In this document: positions 29,713 through 38,972 of the stretch, in pieces
Numbering within the stretch: position 1 is the stretch's first letter
Layout: every line of letters begins with the position of its first letter
Source: Actinoallomurus oryzae
GTDB lineage: Bacteria > Actinomycetota > Actinomycetes > Streptosporangiales > Streptosporangiaceae
Direction of reading: 5' to 3'
DNA length: 64,000 bases
Assembly (NCBI RefSeq): GCF_039541955.1
Contig: NZ_BAABHF010000067.1
Span: 1 to 64,000 of the forward strand
Notes under the pieces: model-generated
The model's input: the letters and a program-made list of their open reading frames with translations, nothing else
Told to the model about the DNA's origin: nothing
The model's database searches: none
Made by a program: the position numbers and the translations under genes

Positions 29713-31293
29713 ATGAAGGTCAAGGGGATGCTCGTCGGCATCGTCGCCGTCGCGATGGCGGCGTCGGCGTGCGGCGGCGGTGGCGGTTCTGGGAACAAGT
29801 CGAAGGTCTTCACCTACGCGATCACCGAGCCGGAGCATCTCACCCCCGGCAACACCAACGACGCGCAGGGCCTTACCGTCGACAGTGCCCTCTTCGACAC
29901 GTTGATGACGCTCGACCCCAACGGCAAGCCGGTGCCGGAAGAGGCCGCGTCGATCAACACGTCCGACCAGAAGGTCTGGACGATCAAGATCAAGCCGGGC
30001 CTGACCTTCCACAACGGTGAGCCGGTCACCGCCCAGAGCTACATCGACGCGTGGAACGCCACCGCGAACTCCTCGAACGCCTGGGGCAACGGCTACTACC
30101 TCGGCAGCATCGACGGCTACGCCGACCTGAACCCCGACAAGGGCAAGCCGAAGGTCGACAAGATGAAGGGCCTCAAGGCCGTCGACCCGCAGACCCTGCA
30201 GGTGACGCTCTCCCAGCCGTTCAGCCAGTTCCCGTACGTGCTGTCGTTCATCGGCACCGCGCCCATGCCCAAGGCCGCCTTCACCGACCTCAAGGCCTAC
30301 GAGCAGAAGCCGATCGGCAACGGACCGTTCATGATGGACGGCTCCTGGGAGCACAACAAGCAGATCAAGGTCAAGAAGTTCCCCGGCTACAAGGGACCGC
30401 GCCCGGCCAAGTCCGAGGGCGTGACCTTCAAGGAGTACGCCGGCCGCGACGCCGCCTACACCGACCTGCGGGCCGGCAAGGTCGACTTCGACAACCAGAT
30501 CCCCGCGGCGAAGGCGCCCGAGGCCAAGCGGCTGCTCGGCGACCGGCTCATCACCGTGCCCAGCGGCACCATGGACTTCCTCGAGTTCCCGCTGTACGAC
30601 CCCGCGTTCAAGAACCCCGACCTGCGTAAGGCGATCTCGATGGCGATCGACCGCCAGGCGATCGTGAACGCCGTCTACAACGGGACGTTCAAGCCGATGG
30701 CGTCGCTGCTGGCGCCGATCGTGCCGGGCTACCGCGCGAACGCCTGCGGCACGGCCTGCACCTACAACCCGCAGCAGGCCAAGCAGCTGTTCGACAAGGC
30801 GGGCGGCTACAAGGGCACGCTGCACCTGGTGTTCTCCAACGCCGACCCGACGTACGAGCAGTGGATGACCGACGTCGCCAACCAGCTCAAGCAGAACCTC
30901 GGCATCACCGACATCAAGTTCGACAAGGTCCAGGTGTCGGACTACCTGACGAAGCTGAGCGACCACAAGGCGGCCGGTCCGTACCGCAGCAACTGGACGA
31001 TGGACTACCCGAGCCCCGAGGACTACCTCACGCCGCGTTGCGCCAAGCCCACCCGCAGCGGCTACAACGGCGACGCGTGCGAGGCCCTCATCATGAAGGG
31101 CAACGCGGCCAAGACGCCCGAGGAAGGCCAGCAGTACTACCAGCAGGCCGAGGACATGGTGCTGAAGGACATGCCGATCACCCCGCTGTGGAACTGGCAG
31201 GACCAGCTCGGTGCCTCCAGCCACGTCGGCAACATCCACTCCGACCCGTACGTCTACCCGCTCGTCCACCTCGACCAGGTGACGGTCAAATAG
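29713..31293 (+). CDS. Peptide ABC transporter substrate-binding lipoprotein (SBP family 5)
   Basis: 526 aa from ATG 29713 (GGAGG at 29704-29708). A lipoprotein signal ends in the lipobox ASAC followed by a Gly-rich tether. The mature protein has the family 5 layout of Dpp/Opp binding proteins: EPEHLTPGNTNDAQGL near the N-terminus, VWTIKIKPGLTFHNGEPVTA, and the hinge region DLRKAISMAIDRQAIVNAVY. It captures oligopeptides or similar ligands outside the cell for the permease encoded by the next four genes. The exact ligand cannot be read from sequence. Promoter presumably in the 160 bp after the sdh terminator. Confidence 0.93.
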   Translation: MKVKGMLVGIVAVAMAASACGGGGGSGNKSKVFTYAITEPEHLTPGNTNDAQGLTVDSALFDTLMTLDPNGKPVPEEAASINTSDQKVWTIKIKPGLTFHNGEPVTAQSYIDAWNATANSSNAWGNGYYLGSIDGYADLNPDKGKPKVDKMKGLKAVDPQTLQVTLSQPFSQFPYVLSFIGTAPMPKAAFTDLKAYEQKPIGNGPFMMDGSWEHNKQIKVKKFPGYKGPRPAKSEGVTFKEYAGRDAAYTDLRAGKVDFDNQIPAAKAPEAKRLLGDRLITVPSGTMDFLEFPLYDPAFKNPDLRKAISMAIDRQAIVNAVYNGTFKPMASLLAPIVPGYRANACGTACTYNPQQAKQLFDKAGGYKGTLHLVFSNADPTYEQWMTDVANQLKQNLGITDIKFDKVQVSDYLTKLSDHKAAGPYRSNWTMDYPSPEDYLTPRCAKPTRSGYNGDACEALIMKGNAAKTPEEGQQYYQQAEDMVLKDMPITPLWNWQDQLGASSHVGNIHSDPYVYPLVHLDQVTVK

Positions 31294-31294
31294 C

Positions 31295-32221
31295 GTGTGG
31301 CGTTACGTTGTACGGCGCCTTCTGCAGATGGTGCCGGTCCTGATCGGGACGACGCTCCTGATCTACCTGGCGGTGTTCGCGCTGCCCGGTGACCCGATCC
31401 GGGTCCTGGGCGGCGACAAGCCGATGCCACCGGCGGTGTACCAGACCCTGCGGCACCACTACCACCTGGACGATCCGCTGATCGTCCAGTACGGCAAGTA
31501 CCTGTGGGGCCTGGTCCACGGTGACTTCGGCCAGACGCTCAACGGCCAGCCCGTCGGCGACGTCCTGGCGGCGGGCTGGACGGTGACCGTGCAGCTCGCC
31601 ATCACGGCGTGGATCTTCGAGCTGGTCGTCGGGATCGCGCTGGGCGTCTGGGCGGGCCTGCACAAGGGCGGTGTGGTCGACACGCTCGTGCTGAGCGGCA
31701 CCACCCTGGTCATCGCCATCCCCAGCTTCGTGCTCGCCTACTCCGCGCAGCTGATATTCGGCCTCAAGCTGGGCTGGTTCCCGACCGCGGGGACCGACGA
31801 CGGCTGGCCGTACAGCTATCTGCTGCCCGGCATCCTGCTCGGCTCGCTCAGCCTCGCCTACATCGCCCGGCTGACGCGGACGAGCCTGGTGGAGAACGGA
31901 CGCTCGGACTACGTGCGCACCGCGGTCGCCAAGGGCCTGAGCCGCCGGCGGGTGCTCGTGCGGCACACGCTGCGCAACTCCCTGATTCCGGTCGTCACCT
32001 ACCTGGGCGTCGACCTCGGCAACCTGATGGCCGGCGCGATCATCATCGAGGGCATCTTCAACCTGCCGGGCATCGGCCAGCAGATCTTCCTGGCCATCCA
32101 GATCAAGGACGGCCCGACCGTCGTGGGCATCTGCACGTTCCTGGTGCTCATCTATCTGCTGGCCAATCTCGTCGTCGACTTCCTCTACGGCGTGCTCGAC
32201 CCGAGGATCCGCCATGACTGA
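31295..32221 (+). CDS. Peptide ABC transporter permease, DppB type
   Basis: 308 aa from GTG 31295, 1 nt after the previous stop. The N-terminus MWRYVVRRLLQMVPVLIGTT is characteristic of DppB/OppB, and six hydrophobic segments follow. The EAA-type cytoplasmic loop (YVRTAVAKGLSRRRVLVRHT) contacts the ATPases. Partner of the following DppC-type permease, with an 8-nt overlap. Confidence 0.93.
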   Translation: MWRYVVRRLLQMVPVLIGTTLLIYLAVFALPGDPIRVLGGDKPMPPAVYQTLRHHYHLDDPLIVQYGKYLWGLVHGDFGQTLNGQPVGDVLAAGWTVTVQLAITAWIFELVVGIALGVWAGLHKGGVVDTLVLSGTTLVIAIPSFVLAYSAQLIFGLKLGWFPTAGTDDGWPYSYLLPGILLGSLSLAYIARLTRTSLVENGRSDYVRTAVAKGLSRRRVLVRHTLRNSLIPVVTYLGVDLGNLMAGAIIIEGIFNLPGIGQQIFLAIQIKDGPTVVGICTFLVLIYLLANLVVDFLYGVLDPRIRHD

Positions 32222-33140
32222 GGTGAGTGAGGCCGCGGCGACGGCGCAGACCGGGTCGGCGATCGAGGGCGGAGCCGCGTCGCTGTGGAGCGACGCCTGG
32301 CGCGACCTGTGCCGCCGCGTGACGTTCTGGGTCTCCGCGGTGATCCTGTTGCTGATGGGCCTGATCGCGGCCTTCCCGTCCCTGTTCACCGGTCTCGGGC
32401 CGAACGACGGCTGCGACGTGCGGCACGCGAAACAGCGGCCGGCGTCGTGGAACCCGTTCGCGGCCGGGGACCACCCGTTCGGCACCGACAGCCACGGCTG
32501 CGACTACTGGGCGCAGATGGTGCACGGCACCCGCGCGCCGATCGTGGTCGGATTCCTGGTGACCGCGATCGCGCTCACCCTGGCGATCGTGCTCGGCTCG
32601 ATCTCCGGCTACTACGGACGCCTGCTCGACGCGTTCCTGTCGCGTGTCACAGACATCTTCTTCGGCCTGCCGCTGATCCTCGGCGCGCTCGTCATCCTGA
32701 CCGCCTTCCCCTCGCACGGGATGATGACCGAGTCGCTGGTGCTCGGCCTCCTGTGGTGGCCGACGATGACGCGGCTGATGCGCGGCCAGGTGCTGTCGGT
32801 GCGCGACGCCGACTACGTGCAGGCCGCGCGCATGATCGGCGCCGGCGACATACGGATCATGCTGCGCCACATCCTGCCGAACGCCATCGCGCCCGTGTTC
32901 GTCTACGCGATGCTCAACGTCGGCGTGGTCATCGGGTACGAGGCCACGCTCGACTACCTGGGCGTCGGCCTGCAGTACCCCACGGTCTCGTGGGGGCTGC
33001 AGCTCAGCCAGGCACAGGAGATCTTCACCGACTACCCCTACCTGCTGATCTACCCGGCCATATTCCTGACCGCGACGGTGCTGAGCTTCCTGCTGCTCGG
33101 CGACGCCGTACGCGACGCACTGGACCCGAAGCTGCGATGA
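32214..33140 (+). CDS. Peptide ABC transporter permease, DppC type
   Basis: 308 aa. A ~35-residue cytoplasmic N-terminal tail precedes six hydrophobic segments. The periplasmic-side motif HPFGTDSHGCDYWAQMVHG after TM1 and the EAA loop YVQAARMIGAGDIRIMLRHI are diagnostic for DppC/OppC. It overlaps the DppB-type gene by 8 nt and the next ATPase gene by 4 nt (ATGA at 33137). Confidence 0.93.
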   Translation: MTEVSEAAATAQTGSAIEGGAASLWSDAWRDLCRRVTFWVSAVILLLMGLIAAFPSLFTGLGPNDGCDVRHAKQRPASWNPFAAGDHPFGTDSHGCDYWAQMVHGTRAPIVVGFLVTAIALTLAIVLGSISGYYGRLLDAFLSRVTDIFFGLPLILGALVILTAFPSHGMMTESLVLGLLWWPTMTRLMRGQVLSVRDADYVQAARMIGAGDIRIMLRHILPNAIAPVFVYAMLNVGVVIGYEATLDYLGVGLQYPTVSWGLQLSQAQEIFTDYPYLLIYPAIFLTATVLSFLLLGDAVRDALDPKLR

Positions 33141-34190
33141 GCGACGAAGAAGTGAGCACCGGCCCGCTGCTGGCGGTCGAGGACCTGCACGTGGAGTTCC
33201 GCTCCCGCGGGCGGTCCGTGCAGGCGGTCAACGGCCTGTCCTACACGCTGGAGGAGGGCGAGACGCTCGCCATCCTGGGGGAGTCCGGGTCGGGCAAGAG
33301 CGTGGGCGCCCAGGCCGTGATGGGCATCCTCGACTCACCGCCCGCGCACGTCACGAAGGGCTCGGTGCGGTTCCGCGGCACCGAGCTGCTCGGCCTGCCG
33401 GAGAAGAAACGCCGCGACTACCGCGGCGCGAAGATCTCGATGATCTTCCAGGACGCGCTGTCGGCGCTGAACCCGGTGCACCGGGTGGGCGACCAGATCG
33501 CCGAGATGCTCATCGTGCACCGGAAGACCTCGCGCGGCGAGGCGCGCAAGCGGGCGGTCGAGCTGATGGACCACGTGCGGATCCCGTCCGCGGCCTCGCG
33601 CGTGAACGACTTCCCGCACCAGTTCTCCGGCGGTATGCGGCAGCGCGTGATGATCGCCATGGCGCTGGCCCTCGAGCCGGACGTGCTGATCGCCGACGAG
33701 CCCACCACGGCGCTCGACGTCACGGTCCAGGCGCAGATCATGAAGCTGCTCGCGGAGCTGCAGAAAGAGATGCGGATGGGGCTCATCCTCATCACCCACG
33801 ACCTGGGCGTGGTGGCCGACGTGGCGGACCGCATCGCGCTGATGTACGCCGGCCGCGTCGTGGAGGAGGCCGACGTCGAGGACCTGTACGCCCGGCCCGC
33901 GCACCCGTACGCCGAGGGACTGCTCGCGTCGGTGCCGCGCATCGACGTACGCGACCGCGCGCTGACACCGATCAAGGGCGCGCCGCCGAACCTGGCGGCC
34001 ATTCCCTCGGGCTGCCCGTTCCACCCCCGCTGCCCCCGCGCGCGGGACCGTTGTTCGACCGAGATCCCCGAACTCCGTCTTTTCGAGGGTCCCTCCCAGG
34101 CCGGTGAGGGTGCCCCGGGCCGGTCCGGAGCCCGGTCCGGGACACCCTCACCCCACCGGAGCGCCTGCCACTACGCCGAGGAGGTCTCCG

Positions 34191-34201
<11 letters not shown>
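33137..34201 (+). CDS. Peptide ABC transporter ATPase, DppD type
   Basis: 354 aa from ATG 33137 overlapping the permease stop. Walker A is GESGSGKS, the signature FSGGMRQRVMIAMA, and Walker B VLIADEPTTALD. The C-terminal oligopeptide-transporter domain has the Cys-rich SGCPFHPRCPRARDRC motif, which in some DppD/F proteins binds an iron-sulfur cluster. It forms the ATPase heterodimer with the next gene, which it overlaps by 11 nt. Confidence 0.94.
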
Positions 34202-35180
<979 letters not shown>

Positions 35181-35188
35181 GAGCCCTT

Positions 35189-35213
35189 GCGGATAGGGAC
35201 AGTCCCTATCCGC
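35189..35213 (+). terminator. Terminator after the peptide importer operon
   Basis: A perfect 10-bp stem GCGGATAGGG / CCCTATCCGC with a 5-nt loop, 8 bp after the DppF-type stop. Confidence 0.75.
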
Positions 35214-35298
35214 GGGGGCGCTGAAAAAGGGTTCGCGGCTGATCACAGCGCATGGGTAACGTCGGGAGGTCCACTGCCTCCCGGTTCGGGGATTTCGT

Positions 35299-36987
35299 AT
35301 GCGCTCCTTTCCCGTGCCCGATCCCGGCACGCCCGATCGCCGCTCGCCGGCGCGTTACCTGCTGTGGATCGCGCGCGTCCAGGCCGCCACGGTCGTGGGC
35401 GGGGCCGTGTGGGGCGTCGTGTGGATGGGCACCCAGGCGCTCATGCCGGCCACCATCGGCCGCGCCATCGACACGGGGGTGACGGCGAAGAACACCGACG
35501 CGCTGCTCCTGTGGTCGGGCGTGCTGCTCGCGCTCGGCGCGGTGCAGGCGGTGGCCGGGGTCATGCGTCACCGGTTCGCGGTCACCAACTGGCTCGGCGC
35601 GGCCTTCCGCACCGTCCAGGTGACGACTGGCCACGCCGCGCGACTGGGCGCGACCCTGCCCAAACGCCTGGCGACCGGTGAGGTCGTCAGCGTCGGCATC
35701 GCCGACGTCGCCCACATCGGCAACGCCATGGACATCACGGCGCGCGGCACCGGCGCGGTCGTCGCGATCGCCCTGGTCGGCGCGATCCTGCTCGTCACCT
35801 CGCTGCCGCTGGGACTCGTCGTGCTGATCGGCGTGCCGCTGATGGCCGCGGTCGTCGCGCCGATCCTGCGGCCGCTGCACCGCAGCCAGCGACACCAGCG
35901 CGACCTGCAGGGCGAGCTGGCCACCCGGTCCAGCGACATCGTCTCCGGGTTGCGCGTGCTGCGCGGCATCGGCGGTGAACAGGTGTTCGCCGGGCGCTAC
36001 CGCGAGGAGTCGCAGGCGGTTCGCGCCGCCGGAGTGCGGGTCGCGCGCAGCGACTCCCTCCTGGAGGGCGCCCAGGTGCTGCTGCCCGGGCTGCTGGTCG
36101 CGCTGGTCACCTGGATGGGCGCCCGGTTCGCGCTGGCCGGCCAGATCACCATCGGCCAGCTCGTGTCCTTCTACGGCTACTCGGTGTTCCTCGTCGAGCC
36201 GATGCGGACCCTGACCGAGGCGGCCGACAAGATCACCAAGGCGCACGTCGCGGCGCGCCGGGTGGTCCGGATCCTGAACACCGAACCCGAGCTGCCGGAC
36301 GAGGGCACCCGCACCGAGGCGGCCGGCGACCTGGTCGACCAGGCCTCCGGCCTCACCGTGCGGCCGGGCCGGCTGACCGCGATCGCCGCGACCGCGCCGG
36401 AGGACGCGCAGGCCATCGCCGACCGGCTCGGCCGGTTCACCGACGCCGAGGTGACCTGGGGCGGCACGCCCGTGCACGAGCTGACGCTGCCCGCGATGCG
36501 CGGGGCCGTGCTGGTCGCCGACCCCGGCGCCCGGCTGTTCTCCGGGCCGCTGCGGGAGGAGATCGGCGGACGCTCCGACCGGCACCTGAGCGAGGCCCTG
36601 CACGCGGCCAGCGCGACCGACATCGTCGAGGAGCTGCCATCGGGCCTCGATGATGAGATCGCCGAGGGCGGGCGCGAGTTCTCCGGAGGGCAGCACCAGC
36701 GCCTCAGGCTCGCCCGCGCGCTCGCCGCCGACCCCGAGGTGCTGGTCCTGGTCGAGCCGACCTCGGCGGTGGACGCCCACACCGAGGCACGCATCGCGGG
36801 GCGGCTCGCCGACCTCCGCGCCGGCCGCACCACCGTCGTGTGCACCACCAGCCCGCTCGTCCTCGACCGGGCCGACGAGGTGGCGTTCGTCGAGGCGGGC
36901 CGGGTCACCGCGACGGGCTCGCACCGCGAACTGCTCGCCACCGTCCCCCGCTACGCCGCGACCGTCACCAGAGAGGAGGAGCCATGA
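35299..36987 (+). CDS. ABC exporter half-transporter, degenerate ATP site subunit
   Basis: 562 aa. A type IV (exporter) transmembrane domain with about six helices (residues 20-300) is followed by an NBD. The NBD keeps a signature motif (FSGGQHQRLRLARAL), but the expected Walker A position reads AATAPEDAQAIADRL with no GxGKST. Walker B is altered (VLVLVEPTSAVD, Val in place of the Asp) and the H-loop region is TTSPL without His. It therefore cannot form its own ATP site, but its signature can complete the partner's site. Substrate unknown. It heads a two-gene unit with the exporter at 37052, linked through a 24-codon mini-ORF. Confidence 0.9.
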   Translation: MRSFPVPDPGTPDRRSPARYLLWIARVQAATVVGGAVWGVVWMGTQALMPATIGRAIDTGVTAKNTDALLLWSGVLLALGAVQAVAGVMRHRFAVTNWLGAAFRTVQVTTGHAARLGATLPKRLATGEVVSVGIADVAHIGNAMDITARGTGAVVAIALVGAILLVTSLPLGLVVLIGVPLMAAVVAPILRPLHRSQRHQRDLQGELATRSSDIVSGLRVLRGIGGEQVFAGRYREESQAVRAAGVRVARSDSLLEGAQVLLPGLLVALVTWMGARFALAGQITIGQLVSFYGYSVFLVEPMRTLTEAADKITKAHVAARRVVRILNTEPELPDEGTRTEAAGDLVDQASGLTVRPGRLTAIAATAPEDAQAIADRLGRFTDAEVTWGGTPVHELTLPAMRGAVLVADPGARLFSGPLREEIGGRSDRHLSEALHAASATDIVEELPSGLDDEIAEGGREFSGGQHQRLRLARALAADPEVLVLVEPTSAVDAHTEARIAGRLADLRAGRTTVVCTTSPLVLDRADEVAFVEAGRVTATGSHRELLATVPRYAATVTREEEP

Positions 36988-37055
36988 CCGAGCGACGCGA
37001 GGGAGTCGGAAACGCGTCCCTGTGGTCACACTCTCCGACGAAGGAGGGCTCATGA
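36984..37055 (+). CDS. Bridging mini-ORF (23 codons) between ABC exporter subunits
   Basis: ATG at 36984 overlaps the first exporter gene's stop (ATGA), and the frame ends with TGA at 37053-37055 overlapping the ATG of the second exporter gene (ATGA at 37052). The DNA includes ACCGAGCGACGCGAGGG and the CCGACGAAGGAGG element (37035-37047) that also provides the ribosome binding site for the downstream gene. No domain is recognised and translation is unproven. Confidence 0.35.
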   Translation: MTERREGVGNASLWSHSPTKEGS

Positions 37056-38860
37056 CCGACGACGCGCTCGCCGACGGGCCGCCGCGGATCCCGGCGCACG
37101 ACCGGATCCTGCCCGTCGCGACACCGGCGCAGGTGCGCGCGTACGCCCGGCGGCTGACCGTCGCCTACCCGCGGCAGCTCGCGCTCGCGCTCGGCCTGCA
37201 CGGGCTCGCCGCCGTCTCCGGCCTGGTCGCGCCGCGGCTGCTCGGCGATCTGGTCGAGGACGTGCGCCACGGCACCTCCCACTGGACGGTCGACCGGATC
37301 GCGCTCACCATCGCGGTGTTCGTCGTCGCCCAGGGCGTGCTGATGAGGTACGCCGTGTACGTCTCGGCACGGCTGGGAGAGAAGGTCCTCGCCCGGCTGC
37401 GTGAGGAGTTCGTCGACCGGGTCCTGGAGCTCCCGCTGTCGACGGTCGAGCGGGCCGGCACCGGCGACCTGATCACCCGGACGTCCCGCGACGTCGACGT
37501 GCTGTCGCGCAGCGTGCGGCACGCGGTCCCGGAGACACTGATCGCCATCGTGACCGGCGCGTTCGCGATCGGGGCGCTCGTGCTCGTCGGGCCGCTGACC
37601 GCGCTGCCGTGCCTGGTCGGCGTGCCGCTGCTGTGGGGCGGCACGAAGTGGTACCTCGCGCGGGCGCGGGACGGCTACCTGTGGGAGAACGCCGCGTGGG
37701 GCTCGGTCACCGCCGGGCTGACCGAGACGGTGGAGGGCGCTCGTACGGTCGATGCGCTGCGCCTGCAGGACCGCCGGGTCGCGCGGACGAACGCCGACAT
37801 CGCCGGCGCGTGGAAGGCCGAGCGCTACACGCTGGGGCTCCGCACGGTGTGGTTCCCGATGGTCGAGGTCGGTTACGTCCTGCCCGTGGTGGCGACCCTG
37901 CTGGTCGGCGGCCTGCTCTACATCTGGGGGCTCGCCTCGCTGGCGCAGGTGACCGCGGCGACGCTGTACGTCCAGCAGCTCATCGACCCGCTCGACCGGC
38001 TGCTGTCGTGGATCGACGAGCTCCAGGTCGGCGGGGCGTCGCTGGCCCGGCTGCTCGGGGTGTCCGAGGCCCGCGCCGACCGCACGCCCACCACGGCGCG
38101 CCCCGCCGGTGAGCGCATCGTGCTGAACGACGTCCGCTACGCCTACCGCGAGGGCCATGACGTGCTGCACGGCGTGGACCTGCGGTTGCGGCCCGGGGAG
38201 CGGCTCGCCATGGTCGGCCCCAGCGGCGCGGGCAAGTCCACGCTGGGCCGGCTGATCGCCGGCATCCTGCGACCGCGCACCGGCACGCTCAAGGTCGGCG
38301 GGGTGCCGCTGGCGGACCTGCCACTGGAGGACCTGCGCGGGCACGTCGCGCTCGTCACCCAGGAGCACCACGTGTTCAAGGGCACGGTGCGCGACAACCT
38401 GCTGATGGCCCGGCCTGAGGCGTCCGCGGAGGAGGCGTCCGCGGCCCTGGCCGCGGTCGAGGCGGACTGGGTCGCCGAGCTGCCGGAGGGTCTGGACACC
38501 CAGGTCGGCACGGGCGGCCTGGCGCTGTCGCCCGCGCAGGCCCAGCAGCTCGCGCTGGCCCGGCTCGTGCTCGCCGACCCGCACACGCTGGTGCTGGACG
38601 AGGCGACCTCGCTGCTCGACCCACGGGCGGCGCGCCACCTCGAACGCACGCTGTCGGCGGTGCTGGCGGGCCGTACGGTCGTCGCGATCGCACACCGGCT
38701 GCACACCGCGCACGACGCCGACCGGGTGGCCGTGGTCGAGGACGGCCGGATCACCGAGCTCGGCGGCCACGACGAGCTCATCGCGGCGCGGGGCTCCTAC
38801 GCCGCGCTGTGGGAGTCCTGGCATGGCGCGCCCGTCGAGAGCCGCAGGGAGGCACGGTGA
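37052..38860 (+). CDS. ABC exporter half-transporter, catalytic Walker A subunit
   Basis: 602 aa from ATG 37052, with AAGGAGG at 37041-37047. An N-terminal exporter transmembrane domain (about six helices, residues 40-330) is followed by an NBD with intact Walker A (GPSGAGKST), Walker B (LVLDEATSLLD) and H-loop (IAHRL). The signature is degenerate: LSPAQAQQLALARL instead of LSGGQ. This is the exact complement of the partner at 35299, so the pair should form one consensus and one degenerate ATP site, as in known heterodimeric exporters such as TM287/288. Drug or lipid/peptide export is likely; substrate unknown. Confidence 0.92.
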   Translation: MTDDALADGPPRIPAHDRILPVATPAQVRAYARRLTVAYPRQLALALGLHGLAAVSGLVAPRLLGDLVEDVRHGTSHWTVDRIALTIAVFVVAQGVLMRYAVYVSARLGEKVLARLREEFVDRVLELPLSTVERAGTGDLITRTSRDVDVLSRSVRHAVPETLIAIVTGAFAIGALVLVGPLTALPCLVGVPLLWGGTKWYLARARDGYLWENAAWGSVTAGLTETVEGARTVDALRLQDRRVARTNADIAGAWKAERYTLGLRTVWFPMVEVGYVLPVVATLLVGGLLYIWGLASLAQVTAATLYVQQLIDPLDRLLSWIDELQVGGASLARLLGVSEARADRTPTTARPAGERIVLNDVRYAYREGHDVLHGVDLRLRPGERLAMVGPSGAGKSTLGRLIAGILRPRTGTLKVGGVPLADLPLEDLRGHVALVTQEHHVFKGTVRDNLLMARPEASAEEASAALAAVEADWVAELPEGLDTQVGTGGLALSPAQAQQLALARLVLADPHTLVLDEATSLLDPRAARHLERTLSAVLAGRTVVAIAHRLHTAHDADRVAVVEDGRITELGGHDELIAARGSYAALWESWHGAPVESRREAR

Positions 38861-38917
38861 CGACCGGCCGCACCCGGACGGCATTGCGCCGCCGCCTTGG
38901 TCGTGGCCCTGCGGTCG

Positions 38918-38955
38918 CTATGTAGATTGGTTCTACGTAGGAGTAATCTACATAG
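38918..38955. promoter_or_regulatory. Triple CTAYRTAG palindrome array before the DUF234 ATPase
   Basis: Three 8-bp units, CTATGTAG (38918), CTACGTAG (38933) and CTACATAG (38948), are spaced exactly 15 bp apart. The middle unit is a perfect palindrome and the outer two are reverse complements of each other, so the whole 38 bp is dyad-symmetric. It ends 17 bp before the ATG at 38973, so it overlaps the likely promoter or leader. It looks like a multi-site operator; no regulator gene is adjacent. Confidence 0.6.
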
Positions 38956-38972
38956 CGGCTTAGGGGCGGCGA

